64,000 nucleotides of DNA. Origin: Enterobacter pseudoroggenkampii. Lineage in GTDB: Bacteria > Pseudomonadota > Gammaproteobacteria > Enterobacterales > Enterobacteriaceae. Within the stretch, counting starts at the first letter, position 1; every line of letters begins with the position of its first letter. Where the stretch lies: NCBI RefSeq assembly GCF_026420145.1, contig NZ_JAPMLV010000001.1, positions 2,294,001 to 2,358,000 on the forward strand, read 5' to 3'. The notes under the pieces are model-generated. The model was not told the DNA's origin. It saw nothing but the letters and a program-made list of their open reading frames with translations, and searched no databases. Shown here piece by piece: positions 18,188-28,806 of this stretch. A program made the position numbers and the translations under genes.

Positions 18188-18892
18188 ATGCACATCCATT
18201 TTATTATTCATGAACATTTCGAGGCGCCAGGCGCCTATGAAATCTGGGGGAAAAGTCGCGGCTGCAGTCTGAGCTACACCAGAGTGTATCAGGGCGATCC
18301 TGTACCCGAAACGCCAGGGCACACAGACTTGCTCATCATCATGGGAGGCCCGCAGTCACCCGCCACCACGCGTGAGGAATGCCCCTGGTTTGATGCGCAG
18401 GCGGAAAAGACGCTCATCAGCCGCGCGATAGAGGCGGGTAAAACGGTGATTGGCGTTTGTCTGGGCTCGCAGCTTATCGGCGAAGCGCTGGGCGCAGCGT
18501 TTTGTCATAGCCCGGAAAAAGAGATCGGCAAATTCCCCATCAGGCTCACAGATGCAGGCAAGGCGAACCCGCTGTTTGAGGACTTTGGCAGCGTGCTGAA
18601 CGTCGGTCACTGGCATAACGACATGCCAGGGTTGACGCCGCAGGCTAAGGTTCTGGCTTACAGCGAGGGCTGTCCCCGCCAGATTGTGCAATACAGCGAA
18701 CGGGTTTACGGTTTCCAGTGCCATATGGAGCTAACGCCGGAGCTGGTAGAGTTGCTGATTGAGCATTCGCAGTGTGACCTCCGCCGCGCGGGTGAATTCC
18801 GTTTTGTCGAAACGGCAGAAAAACTCCGCTCGCATGATTATTGCGAAATGAACCAGGTGCTGTTTTCTTTTCTCGATAAACTGACCGCCTGA
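18188..18892 (+). CDS. Class I glutamine amidotransferase domain protein (GuaA-like)
   Basis: A 234-residue stand-alone type 1 glutamine amidotransferase. The triad is present: nucleophile Cys91 in GVCLGSQL, and His179 with Glu181 in GFQCHME. The oxyanion glycines are in IIMGGPQSP (51-58). Such proteins hydrolyse glutamine or gamma-glutamyl compounds. Without a fused synthetase domain the acceptor is unknown, and it could be a gamma-glutamyl hydrolase. It is divergent from an AraC regulator. A conserved-looking RNA hairpin follows at 18971. Confidence 0.85.
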   Translation: MHIHFIIHEHFEAPGAYEIWGKSRGCSLSYTRVYQGDPVPETPGHTDLLIIMGGPQSPATTREECPWFDAQAEKTLISRAIEAGKTVIGVCLGSQLIGEALGAAFCHSPEKEIGKFPIRLTDAGKANPLFEDFGSVLNVGHWHNDMPGLTPQAKVLAYSEGCPRQIVQYSERVYGFQCHMELTPELVELLIEHSQCDLRRAGEFRFVETAEKLRSHDYCEMNQVLFSFLDKLTA

Positions 18893-18970
18893 CGCTGATG
18901 CCTTCTCTGGCACGCCGTTTCGCCAGCGCAATCCCTTTCCTCTAAACTGTAGCCTGCACCGGTAAGGTGA

Positions 18971-19001
18971 TACCGGACGTTCCATTCCGGAATGTCTGGT
19001 A
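18971..19001 (+). repeat. Imperfect palindrome forming a 13-bp RNA hairpin
   Basis: Arm 18971-18983 and arm 18989-19001 enclose the loop ATTCC. As DNA they match at 11 of 13 positions. As plus-strand RNA both mismatches become G-U pairs, giving a full 13-bp stem. There is no U-tract. It lies 79 bp after the amidotransferase stop and upstream of the yohJ promoter. Confidence 0.6.
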
Positions 19002-19017
19002 TGCTCAAAATTCATGA

Positions 19018-20169
<1,152 letters not shown>

Positions 20170-20170
<1 letters not shown>

Positions 20171-20267
20171 AATTTGCGATGCGTCGCGCAAATTTCATTT
20201 TGATTTCATAAGTTGCATACATAATGAGAAGTGGATCACATATAAAGCCCTGACGGCTCCGTAAACT
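20170..20267 (+). promoter_or_regulatory. cdd control region: two CRP-like sites and CytR-like motif
   Basis: CRP-like TGCGA-N6-GCGCA (20175-20190) and TGAGA-N6-TCACA (20225-20240) have centres exactly 50 bp apart. A GTTGCAT motif (20212-20218) lies between them and resembles the CytR recognition octamer. The upstream site sits inside a palindrome, AAATTTGCG (20170-20178) / CGCAAATTT (20187-20195), which could also end yohK transcription. The likely -10 is TAAACT near 20262. This arrangement matches the CRP/CytR-controlled cdd promoter known from E. coli. Confidence 0.65.
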
Positions 20268-20299
20268 ACCGATCCATTAACCTTTATGAGGCAAACGCC

Positions 20300-21184
20300 A
20301 TGCACCCACGTTTTCAAGCTGCTTTCGCCCAGCTTGCAGAGAATTTGCAGTCAGCCCTTGCTCCCGTTCTGGCAGATGCGCACTTCCCCGCCCTGCTGAC
20401 CGCGGAGCAGGTCACGATGCTGAAACAGGCAACGGGACTGGACGAAGACGCGCTGGCTTTCGCACTGCTTCCTCTGGCTGCCGCCTGCGCGCGGGCCGAT
20501 CTCTCCCACTTCAACGTCGGGGCCATTGCGCGCGGCGTCAGCGGCACCTGGTACTTCGGCGGCAACATGGAGTTCCTGGGCGCAACCATGCAGCAGACCG
20601 TTCACGCCGAGCAGAGCGCCATCAGCCACGCCTGGCTGCGCGGTGAAAAAGCCCTGAGCGCCATTACCGTTAACTACACTCCGTGCGGCCACTGCCGTCA
20701 GTTTATGAACGAGCTGAACAGCGGGCTGCAGCTGCGCATCAATCTGCCAGGCCGCGCGCCGCACACGCTGGGGGATTATCTGCCTGACGCGTTTGGCCCG
20801 AAAGATCTGGAGATCAAAACCCTGCTGATGGACGATCAGAACCACGGTTTCGCCCTGTCCGGCGATGACCTGAGCCAGGCGGCGATTACCGCCGCCAACA
20901 AGAGCCACACGCCGTACAGCAAGTCCCCGAGCGGCGTGGCGCTGCAGTGCCGCGATGGCCGAATTTTCACCGGCAGCTATGCGGAAAACGCCGCGTTTAA
21001 CCCAACGCTGCCGCCGCTGCAGGGCGCACTTAACCTGCTGAGCCTGAACGGCTATGACTATCCGGACATTCAGCGCGCCATTCTGGCCGAGATTGCCGAT
21101 GCGCCGCTGATCCAGTGGGATGCCACTGCCGCAACGCTCAAAGCATTAGGCTGTACGACAATTGACCGCGTACTGCTGGCGTGA
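20300..21184 (+). CDS. cdd: Cytidine deaminase Cdd
   Basis: Zinc enzyme that converts cytidine and deoxycytidine to uridine and deoxyuridine in pyrimidine salvage. Its 294 residues are the length of the E. coli homodimeric form, with an active N-terminal and a degenerate C-terminal deaminase domain. Zinc and catalytic residues are visible: His102 and Glu104 in HAEQSAI, and Cys129/Cys132 in PCGHC. Expression should be under CytR and CRP. A hairpin follows the stop at 21192. Confidence 0.97.
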   Translation: MHPRFQAAFAQLAENLQSALAPVLADAHFPALLTAEQVTMLKQATGLDEDALAFALLPLAAACARADLSHFNVGAIARGVSGTWYFGGNMEFLGATMQQTVHAEQSAISHAWLRGEKALSAITVNYTPCGHCRQFMNELNSGLQLRINLPGRAPHTLGDYLPDAFGPKDLEIKTLLMDDQNHGFALSGDDLSQAAITAANKSHTPYSKSPSGVALQCRDGRIFTGSYAENAAFNPTLPPLQGALNLLSLNGYDYPDIQRAILAEIADAPLIQWDATAATLKALGCTTIDRVLLA

Positions 21185-21191
21185 TCCTTCC

Positions 21192-21211
21192 GGCGGGCAG
21201 AAATGCCCGCC
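21192..21211 (+). terminator. Hairpin downstream of cdd
   Basis: GGCGGGCA (21192-21199), GAAA tetraloop, TGCCCGCC (21204-21211), starting 8 bp after the cdd stop. Only a weak T stretch (AGTTTG) follows. Confidence 0.55.
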
Positions 21212-21274
21212 AGTTTGCTGAAAAACCCCTCAGTTGAGTCGCTGTTTCTTGCGCTAACCAGGCGGGTAAAGTAG

Positions 21275-22027
<753 letters not shown>

Positions 22028-22133
22028 CAGCACCGCCTTTATACTTTCTTTACGCCGGGCCTGACGCTTTTTATCTCCCCTTTACGTCGGCTCTTTTAAG
22101 CTGAGTTCACTGCCGCTACGGCTTCATTGAAGA

Positions 22134-23540
22134 ATGACTATGAACTCGATAATGAATGCGTTTTTCCTCAAAAGTCTCCGTCCGTATTTTAACCTTCCCG
22201 GTTTATCACTTCCTGGCGCACTCAATTCCGGTCTCTGGCTTGATGAAAAAATTGACGCCCTGCAGCACAACATTTCAGTGGAAGTAGCCGATTACCTGGA
22301 ACGTTACCCGCAGACGAAACATGTAGACGTTTACCTGAACGATATCAACGGTACGATGCGTGGCAAGCGTCTGTCGGTGGAGAGCATGCTGAGTCTGGAA
22401 AAAGGCTGTTACTTTCCCCTTTCGGTCTACTCGATGGATCAGAAGGGAAAAATCGCCGCCCCGCTTTATGATGAACCGGACCGGCTGTGCGTTCCGGTCG
22501 CCGGCTCCCTGCGTCCCTGTCCACAAGATCCGCAGCACAACGCGCAGATCCTGCTGACGATGAAAGACAGCGACGATAGTCCCTGCCCGCTTGAGCCGCG
22601 CGTGATACTGCAGAACGTACTGGCCCGCTTCCACCGGCACGGCCTTTTCCCGGTGATTGCCCCGGAAATCGAGTTCTATCTGACGGGACATGACGATCGG
22701 GATCCGCAAAATCAGGGCTGTTTTCATATGGATACCTCGTCGGCGCATGCCGCGCTGTTTGACGAGCTGGAGCAGCTGGCGCACCTGCAGCACATCCCGC
22801 TGTCAGGGGTCGTAGCGGAGGCCGAGTCCGGTCAGTACGAATTAAACCTGAAGCACAGCCATCGCGTCGTTGAGGTCTGCGATAACGTGCTGGCGCTGCG
22901 TCGCCTGACCCGATACGTTGCCGAAAAGCACGGCCTGCAGGCCAACTTTATGGCCAAGCCCTTCAGCGAACTTTCCGGCAGCGGCTTGCACTTCCATTTC
23001 AGCCTCAACGACAGCCGCGGCGAAAACGTCTTTGCTTCCCCGGTTAACGCGCTGAACAGCATGGTGCGTTTGTGCATCGCGGGCCAGCTGGCGCTGATGC
23101 CCGCCTCTATCGCCATTCTTGCGCCGGGCGTCAACGCGTTTCGTCGCCTGCGTAAAAACCTGACGGAACCCGTATTTAACTCCTGGGGCTATAACACCCG
23201 CTCCGCCGCCTTGCGTATTCCCTGCTCGGATGACCACAACCGTCGTATCGAGTACCGGCTGGCCGGGGCTGACGCCAATCCGTATCTGGTGGCTGCTACT
23301 ATCCTGACCGGCATGCTATACGGGCTGGAAAATATCGACGAGGAGGAGTTGCCCGAACCGCAGCACGATCAACCTGAACTGCCGCTGTTTCAGCAGGAGG
23401 CGATTGAGACTTTTGCCCGCTGTCAGTACCTCACCGACACCCTGGGCGACGCCTTTTCCGAACAGTGGATCGCCTGCAAGCTCTCTGAACTGGACTGGTT
23501 TGAACGCATTGTGACCCGAGAAGAGTCACAGCTGGCATAA
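22134..23540 (+). CDS. Glutamine synthetase family protein, PuuA-like gamma-glutamylpolyamine synthetase
   Basis: A 468-residue glutamine-synthetase-fold ligase. The overall pattern is closest to PuuA (gamma-glutamylputrescine synthetase): VDVYLNDINGTMRGKR and LEKGCYFPLSVYSMD near the start. Catalytic motifs are complete: EIEFYL (178-183), AEAESGQYE (228-236), GSGLHFH (282-288), the NTRSAALRIP Arg356 region and RIEYRLAGADANPYL (371-385). It should ligate glutamate to an amine using ATP, although the amine is unknown. No puuB, puuC or puuD genes are nearby. K-12 has yeiS-preT-preA in this interval instead. Confidence 0.85.
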   Translation: MTMNSIMNAFFLKSLRPYFNLPGLSLPGALNSGLWLDEKIDALQHNISVEVADYLERYPQTKHVDVYLNDINGTMRGKRLSVESMLSLEKGCYFPLSVYSMDQKGKIAAPLYDEPDRLCVPVAGSLRPCPQDPQHNAQILLTMKDSDDSPCPLEPRVILQNVLARFHRHGLFPVIAPEIEFYLTGHDDRDPQNQGCFHMDTSSAHAALFDELEQLAHLQHIPLSGVVAEAESGQYELNLKHSHRVVEVCDNVLALRRLTRYVAEKHGLQANFMAKPFSELSGSGLHFHFSLNDSRGENVFASPVNALNSMVRLCIAGQLALMPASIAILAPGVNAFRRLRKNLTEPVFNSWGYNTRSAALRIPCSDDHNRRIEYRLAGADANPYLVAATILTGMLYGLENIDEEELPEPQHDQPELPLFQQEAIETFARCQYLTDTLGDAFSEQWIACKLSELDWFERIVTREESQLA

Positions 23541-23545
23541 GGCAT

Positions 23546-23571
23546 AAAAAAAGCCCGCTCGGTGAGCGGGC
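23546..23571 (-). terminator. Terminator of the mglBAC operon
   Basis: GCCCGCTC (23553-23560), loop GGT, GAGCGGGC (23564-23571). On the minus strand it is followed by a run of seven T (23546-23552 as A). It lies 20 bp after the mglC stop. Confidence 0.85.
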
Positions 23572-23590
23572 CGGGTATCGCGAGAGACGG

Positions 23591-24601
23591 TTACTTCTTA
23601 CGCGCGTACTTCAGTGAATCCAGCGCAACCGCGAAGATAATGATGGCGCCTTTGATGATGTACTGCCAGTACGGGTTCACGCCGATATAGGTCAACCCGT
23701 AGTTGATGACGGTGAAGATGATCACACCGGTCACCACGCCCAGTACGGTACCCACACCGCCGCTGAAGGAGACGCCGCCCACCACACAGGCTGCGATCGC
23801 ATCCAGCTCGTACATGAAGCCAAGGTTGTTGGTTGCAGAGCCGATACGGCCCGCTTCCAGCATCCCGCCGAAGGCATAGAACACGCCGGACAGGGCATAG
23901 ATAATGAGCAGGTTCAGGGCAACGTTTACGCCAGACACTTTCGCCGCTTCCGGGTTACCGCCGATGGCGAAGATGTTTTTGCCAAAGCGCGTTTTGTTCC
24001 ACAGGATCCAGACGAAGGCGACCGCAATCAGCGCATAGAAGGTGATATACGACAGGCGGAAGCTGCCCAGCGCAATAAACCCTTGCGTAAAGGTCGAGAA
24101 GCCGCTGTCAAAGCCCGAGATGGGTGAAGCACCGACAAAGTCGTAATACAGGGAGTTGATACCGTAAACGATGATCATCGTACCCAGGGTGGTGATAAAT
24201 GGCGTCACGTTCAGGTAGGCGATGATAATACCGTTGATCAGACCAATCACCGCACCGATGGCGCAGACAATCAGGATCACCACGAAAATCGGCATAGTGG
24301 CCATTTCCGGGAAGACCTTGTTGGCGTTTTCCATCGACTGCAGCAGGGTTGCCGCGATAACCGCCGCCAGACCCACCTGACGACCGGCAGAAAGGTCCGT
24401 CCCCTGGGTCACGATCAGGCCCGCCACGCCCAGCGCAATGATAATACGCACGGAGGACTGGGTCAGAATGTTACTCAGGTTCAGCAGGCTTAAGAACGTA
24501 GGGTCCTGGAAAATAATGATGGCCAGCAGTACTAAAAGAACAACGTAAATACCGCCTTCTTTCAGGTAAGTGAGAAAACTTTTTTTATTTAACGCACTCA
24601 T
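23591..24601 (-). CDS. mglC: Galactose/methyl-galactoside ABC transporter permease MglC
   Basis: Inner-membrane permease (BPD_transp_2 family) of the high-affinity galactose importer, 336 residues, same as E. coli. It has about eight to ten membrane helices; GVAGLIVTQGTDLSAGRQVG and AAKVSGVNVALNLLIIYALSG are typical of the RbsC/XylH/MglC family. It is the last gene of mglBAC, 15 bp after mglA, and a strong terminator follows. Confidence 0.96.
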   Translation of the reverse strand: MSALNKKSFLTYLKEGGIYVVLLVLLAIIIFQDPTFLSLLNLSNILTQSSVRIIIALGVAGLIVTQGTDLSAGRQVGLAAVIAATLLQSMENANKVFPEMATMPIFVVILIVCAIGAVIGLINGIIIAYLNVTPFITTLGTMIIVYGINSLYYDFVGASPISGFDSGFSTFTQGFIALGSFRLSYITFYALIAVAFVWILWNKTRFGKNIFAIGGNPEAAKVSGVNVALNLLIIYALSGVFYAFGGMLEAGRIGSATNNLGFMYELDAIAACVVGGVSFSGGVGTVLGVVTGVIIFTVINYGLTYIGVNPYWQYIIKGAIIIFAVALDSLKYARKK

Positions 24602-24616
24602 GAGGAGCCCCTGATC

Positions 24617-26137
24617 TTAAAGGTGCAAAGACGCAAGACGCAAAATTTCGTTTTGCGTTGTCGTTTTGGTGTCAACAATACCGGCGACGAGACCATTGCT
24701 CATAACCAGAATACGGTCTGTGATCCCTAACAATTCCGGCATTTCGGAAGAAATAATAATGATCCCTTTATTCTTTTTCGCCAGCTCGGCAATCAGCTGA
24801 TAAATTTCAAACTTCGCGCCGACGTCAATACCGCGGGTCGGTTCATCCAGCATTAGAATTTCTGGCTGGGTTAATAACCAGCGGCCGATAATAACTTTCT
24901 GCTGGTTACCGCCTGACAGCGAACCAATTTGGGTGCGGTGGCCTGGCGTTTTCACGCGCATGGAGTCAATCACCCATTGGGTATCGCTCTTCATGCGAGA
25001 GTTATCCAGCAGTCCGACTTTGTTTTTGTAATTGCGAATGTTAGAAATTAACGAGTTAAAGTTAATATCCAGATAGGCATAAATACCGGTCGAACGACGC
25101 TCTTCCGTCACCAGCGCAAAACCATTATTAATGGCTTCGTTGGCGTTGTGGTTATTGATTTTCTTACCGTGCAGCGTAATGGTGCCTTCGGCTTTCTCAC
25201 GAATGCCAAACAGGGTTTCCACGATATCGGTACGCTTTGCCCCCACCAGCCCGGCAATCCCCAGGATCTCTCCCTTGTGCAGGTCGAAGGAGACATCGCG
25301 GATAGACGGCTGACGTAACGAGGTCAGGTTGCGCACTTCCAGAATCACTTCACCCGGCTTGTTTTCTTTGTCCGGGAAGCGCTGGTTCAGGGAGCGGCCG
25401 ACCATCATGGCGATGATCTTGTCCATGTCCAGCCCTTCCAGCGGCTGCGTGGCAATCCACTGGCCGTCGCGCAGGATGGTGATCTCATCGCACAGCTGGA
25501 AGATCTCTTCCATTTTGTGAGAGATATACACAATGCCGCAGCCGCGTTCTTTCAGCTTGCGAATAATGGTAAAAAGGTGATTAACCTCTTTTTCCGTTAA
25601 TGACGATGTCGGTTCGTCCATGATGACGATTTTCGCATCATAGGAGAACGCTTTGGCGATTTCGATCATCTGCATCTGGGAGACGGATAATGTTCCCACG
25701 CGGGCGCGCGGATCGATATCAATATCCAGCTCGTCGAAAATCGCTTTGGTGTCGCGATACATTTTGTCCTGATCGACAAAGACACCTTTGGTGGGATAAC
25801 GCCCCAACCACATGTTATCCATGACTGAACGCTGCAGCACCAGGTTTAATTCCTGGTGAACCATCGAGATACCGTTTTCCAGTGCTTCTTTCGCTGAATG
25901 GAAATCGATCTCTTTCCCCTGAAAAAGAATGCTGCCAGAATCTTTTTGATAGATCCCAAAAAGACATTTTAATAATGTTGATTTACCCGCACCGTTCTCA
26001 CCCATTAAGGCGTGAATAGAGTGAGGACGAACTTTTAAATTAACATTATCGAGTGCCTTAACGCCGGGAAATGACTTGTTGATACCGCTCATTTCCAACA
26101 GGTATTCACCGGATGACTGAGTAGTTGTGCTGACCAT
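24617..26137 (-). CDS. mglA: Galactose/methyl-galactoside ABC transporter ATPase MglA
   Basis: Double-ABC ATPase of the MglBAC importer, 506 residues as in E. coli. The first domain has Walker [10 protein letters not shown] (46-54) and the second has the degenerate P-loop (GLVGAKRTD) usual in sugar importers of this type, followed by [10 protein letters not shown] and [13 protein letters not shown]. The ATG at 26137 is chosen over the in-frame ATG 8 codons earlier because it gives the family start MVSTTT. A hairpin between mglB and mglA may lower its expression relative to mglB. Confidence 0.96.
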   Translation of the reverse strand: MVSTTTQSSGEYLLEMSGINKSFPGVKALDNVNLKVRPHSIHALMGENGAGKSTLLKCLFGIYQKDSGSILFQGKEIDFHSAKEALENGISMVHQELNLVLQRSVMDNMWLGRYPTKGVFVDQDKMYRDTKAIFDELDIDIDPRARVGTLSVSQMQMIEIAKAFSYDAKIVIMDEPTSSLTEKEVNHLFTIIRKLKERGCGIVYISHKMEEIFQLCDEITILRDGQWIATQPLEGLDMDKIIAMMVGRSLNQRFPDKENKPGEVILEVRNLTSLRQPSIRDVSFDLHKGEILGIAGLVGAKRTDIVETLFGIREKAEGTITLHGKKINNHNANEAINNGFALVTEERRSTGIYAYLDINFNSLISNIRNYKNKVGLLDNSRMKSDTQWVIDSMRVKTPGHRTQIGSLSGGNQQKVIIGRWLLTQPEILMLDEPTRGIDVGAKFEIYQLIAELAKKNKGIIIISSEMPELLGITDRILVMSNGLVAGIVDTKTTTQNEILRLASLHL

Positions 26138-26170
26138 AATTATACCTTGTTGGCCTCGCATATCGCGTTA

Positions 26171-26195
26171 TAAAAGGGCGCAACGAATTGCGCCC
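26171..26195 (-). terminator. Intercistronic attenuating hairpin between mglB and mglA
   Basis: GGGCGCAA (26176-26183), loop CGAA, TTGCGCCC (26188-26195). On the minus strand a short TTTTAT follows. Partial termination or 3'-end protection here would explain high binding-protein and lower ATPase/permease levels, as is common in such operons. Confidence 0.6.
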
Positions 26196-26216
26196 AGTGG
26201 AGACAGTACCGCTAAC

Positions 26217-27215
26217 TTATTTACCGATAAACTCAGCCAGGTTGGACTGGTCTACGCCCACGTAAGGTACGCGAACGATTTTGTTTTCAATTTTCCAGTT
26301 GGTGCCGTCTGCCGCACCTTTGCCATCGGCCAGGTTTTTCGCCAGATCGAAGGTCGCTTTCGCCTGGTTGTTGGCATCGTTCAGAACGGTACCGGCCATC
26401 GCACCGGATTTAACCAGCGCCAGCGCTTCTGGCAGCGCATCCACACCGAATACCGGGATGGACGATTTGTTGTGCGCTTTCAGCGCTTCTACCGCACCCA
26501 TTGCCATCGCATCGTTGTTGGCGATAACCACTTCGATTTTGTTCGCGTTAGGGCCGGACAGCCACGCGTCCATCTTATCTTTCGCCTGAGCGGTATCCCA
26601 CATCGCGGTATCTAACGCCAACTGCTGGGTTTTCAGACCCTTGTCGTTCAGCTCTTTGATAACGTAAGTGGTACGCGCTTCAGCATCCGGGTGGCCTGGT
26701 TCGCCTTTCAGCAGCACGAACTGAATCTGACCGTCTTTGTTCAGGTCCCAGTTCGGGTTCGCCGCCCAGTGTTTGGCGATCAGATCGCCCTGAATAATAC
26801 CGGACTCTTTGGAGTCGGTACCGACGTAATACGCTTTATCGTAGCTATCCAGCGCCTTACGGGAAGGTTCTTTGTTGAAGAAGACGATCGGCACGTTCTG
26901 GCCGCGCGCTTTTTCAATAACCGTGCCTGCTGCAGCCGGGTCAACCAGGTTGATGGCCAGGGCTTTCACGCCTTTCGCCAGCAGAACGTCGATCTGATCG
27001 TTCTGTTTGGACTGGTCGTTCTGGGAGTCGTTCATCAGCAGCTGAACGTCTGGCGCTGCTTTCGCATCTTTCTCAATCGCTTTACGCACAACAGACATGA
27101 AGTTGTCGTCGTATTTATAGATGGTCACACCAATACGGGTATCCGCAGCGTGCGCTGCTGCACCAAAAAGCATGCTTGCCATTACAGCAGACAGGGTCAA
27201 CACCTTCTTATTCAT
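26217..27215 (-). CDS. mglB: Galactose-binding periplasmic protein MglB
   Basis: Periplasmic D-galactose/D-glucose-binding protein and Trg chemoreceptor ligand carrier, 332 residues as in E. coli. The signal peptide ends FGAAAHA (cleavage near residue 23, mature [10 protein letters not shown]). The calcium-binding loop DLNKDGQIQ and a distal Glu are present, as are sugar-contact regions ([17 protein letters not shown]). It is the first gene of mglBAC; its promoter lies at 27430-27497. Confidence 0.97.
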   Translation of the reverse strand: MNKKVLTLSAVMASMLFGAAAHAADTRIGVTIYKYDDNFMSVVRKAIEKDAKAAPDVQLLMNDSQNDQSKQNDQIDVLLAKGVKALAINLVDPAAAGTVIEKARGQNVPIVFFNKEPSRKALDSYDKAYYVGTDSKESGIIQGDLIAKHWAANPNWDLNKDGQIQFVLLKGEPGHPDAEARTTYVIKELNDKGLKTQQLALDTAMWDTAQAKDKMDAWLSGPNANKIEVVIANNDAMAMGAVEALKAHNKSSIPVFGVDALPEALALVKSGAMAGTVLNDANNQAKATFDLAKNLADGKGAADGTNWKIENKIVRVPYVGVDQSNLAEFIGK

Positions 27216-27429
27216 GGTATCTCCGGTTTTTTTATGCAGGGTAGTTCTTGTGAATAACGATCGGCGGGCAGGTGTTAATAAAACGTTACTGACAGCCGAA
27301 GTTCACTTATAAAATTTCTATCTTCCGTGTTCGGTAACGCTCCAGAAATGCGTTTTATTCGTTGTTTGCGGCACGTTGGCTATAGTGAAAGTGAATAATC
27401 ACCGTTACATAGCGTTTCAGCTCCTAAAA

Positions 27430-27497
27430 CGCTGACATCATAGTCAGCGCCTTGTTAAGATACTGTGAATTTACTCACAGATTGAAAACGGTTACAT
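27430..27497 (-). promoter_or_regulatory. mglB promoter with CRP site and GalR/GalS operator
   Basis: Read on the minus strand: a Gal operator ATGTAACCGTTTTCAAT (27481-27497), then a perfect CRP palindrome CTGTGAATTTACTCACAG (27463-27480), then a -10 TATGAT (27437-27442). The CRP centre (27471.5) is 41.5 bp from a start near 27430, so this is a class II CRP promoter. The -10 hexamer is flanked exactly by the inverted repeat CGCTGAC/GTCAGCG (27430-27449). The remaining ~210 bp before mglB is leader. Confidence 0.8.
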
Positions 27498-27509
27498 CAC
27501 CTCATGTAA

Positions 27510-28532
27510 TCAGTTAGTGATCGGAACCACAGTTTGCCTGGCCGCGACGGAGTGGCGGCGCACTAAAGTCGGCATGAAACAGTGCGTTGCGCCCGGATCC
27601 AGCAGCCCTGCCGCCCCCTGTAACGCCAGCTCAGTCGCCAGTTTCGCCATAGAGGCAATGGGGTAGCGCACCGTTGTCAGCTGCGGGTCGGTGTAACGGG
27701 CAATCGGAATATCATCAAAGCCAATGAGTGATAAATGCTGTGGCACCGCAATGCCGTTGTCTTTCAGCGCCGTCAGGGCCCCTGCCGCCATGCTGTCGTT
27801 ATAGGCAAACACCGCAGACAGCTGCAGGTTGCGGCCCAGCAGTTCCACCATCGCCGCTTCACCGCCCTGCATGTCCGGCGTACCGGTTCCCACCCAGCTT
27901 TCGGATGGCATCATGCCGTGCTCTTTCAGGGCGTTTTGCCATCCCTCGCGCCGCAGGTCGTCATCTTCAATCTGATGGCTGGAGGCCAGATAGCCAATCC
28001 GCTGATGCCCGTTGTTAATGAGCATTTTCGTGGCCATCATGGCGCCGCTGACGTTATCCAGCCCGACGCAGCGATGGGCATAGCCGGGGACGATACGGTT
28101 AATCAGCACCATGCCCGGGATCTGATCCATAAAGCCGGTTAGCTCTTCATCGCTCAAGGCTTTTGAGTGGACAATCAAGGCGTTACAGCGCTGGCGAATC
28201 AGCACTTCGATGGCATGGCGCTCTTTTTCCGCCTCATGATAGCTGTTGCCGATCAGGACGTATTTCTGATGCTGCTGGGCGACCACGTCGACCGCTTTCA
28301 CCAGCGCGCCGAAAAAGGCATCTGATACATCCATCACCACCACGCCGATGGTGTCGCTGACCTGCGTCGCAAGCGCCTGCGCATTGGCATTTGGCCGGTA
28401 CCCGAGCTGGGTCACGGCTTTCATTACGGTTTCACGGGTTTCAGGGCTGACCAGCGCGCTGTTGTTCAGCACGCGCGAGACGGTGGCCACAGAAACGCCC
28501 GCCTGACGGGCGACGTCACGAATGGTGATCAT
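27510..28532 (-). CDS. galS: mgl operon repressor/isorepressor GalS
   Basis: LacI-family regulator of mglBAC and itself that responds to galactose. It has 340 residues: an N-terminal HTH ([20 protein letters not shown]) and a periplasmic-binding-like ligand domain ([38 protein letters not shown]). The start is the ATG at 28532 (MITIRD), since GGATGGTG precedes it at good spacing; an upstream in-frame ATG at 28541 lacks a ribosome site. The C-terminus is a few residues shorter than in K-12 (about 346). It lies directly upstream of mglB. Confidence 0.95.
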   Translation of the reverse strand: MITIRDVARQAGVSVATVSRVLNNSALVSPETRETVMKAVTQLGYRPNANAQALATQVSDTIGVVVMDVSDAFFGALVKAVDVVAQQHQKYVLIGNSYHEAEKERHAIEVLIRQRCNALIVHSKALSDEELTGFMDQIPGMVLINRIVPGYAHRCVGLDNVSGAMMATKMLINNGHQRIGYLASSHQIEDDDLRREGWQNALKEHGMMPSESWVGTGTPDMQGGEAAMVELLGRNLQLSAVFAYNDSMAAGALTALKDNGIAVPQHLSLIGFDDIPIARYTDPQLTTVRYPIASMAKLATELALQGAAGLLDPGATHCFMPTLVRRHSVAARQTVVPITN

Positions 28533-28586
28533 ATTCACCATCCTTCAAAGGATTGCAGCAACTCACAGACACCCCCTGTGTTTAGC

Positions 28587-28657
28587 AAGGTGGCTATTTT
28601 GGCAGCGAGAGAAAGGGGACTACGTGAAGAAGCTCACACTCATGAAAACGCTTACAT
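28587..28657 (-). promoter_or_regulatory. galS control region: CRP site and Gal operator
   Basis: CRP-like CGTGA-N6-TCACA (28623-28638) and Gal operator (reverse complement ATGTAAGCGTTTTCAT, 28642-28657), in the same order and spacing as at mglB. Placing CRP at -41.5 puts the galS start near 28589. This supports CRP activation with GalR/GalS autoregulation. Confidence 0.7.
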
Positions 28658-28806
28658 CCGTTTTGTTAATGATTGTGATCCAGATCGTTATCTGGATGTG
28701 TTTTTCAATGATACCCCTGAAGCATGTGCGGTTAACTGACGCCACACCCACTCCAGCGGTCCCTGGCGGAAATAACGTAGCCAGAGAACAGAAAACGCCA
28801 GGTTAA
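28624..28806 (+). CDS. Possible small single-pass membrane protein, divergent from galS
   Basis: A 60-codon open frame starting GTG at 28624, with AAGGGG at 28613-28618 five nt upstream (an alternative ATG is at 28642). The peptide begins with lysines, then a strongly hydrophobic stretch of about 22 residues (TSVLLMIVIQIVIWMCFSMI), then a polar tail rich in Pro, Thr and Asn. The last two thirds are antisense to the 3' end of yeiB, and the start overlaps the galS CRP/Gal operators. I do not recognise it. It may be a real small protein or a chance frame. Confidence 0.3.
   Translation: MKKLTLMKTLTSVLLMIVIQIVIWMCFSMIPLKHVRLTDATPTPAVPGGNNVAREQKTPG

Noticed and set aside
24600-25300. Degenerate second P-loop in MglA as a sign of a broken gene
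   Set aside because: The altered second Walker A is normal for MglA/RbsA-type double ATPases.
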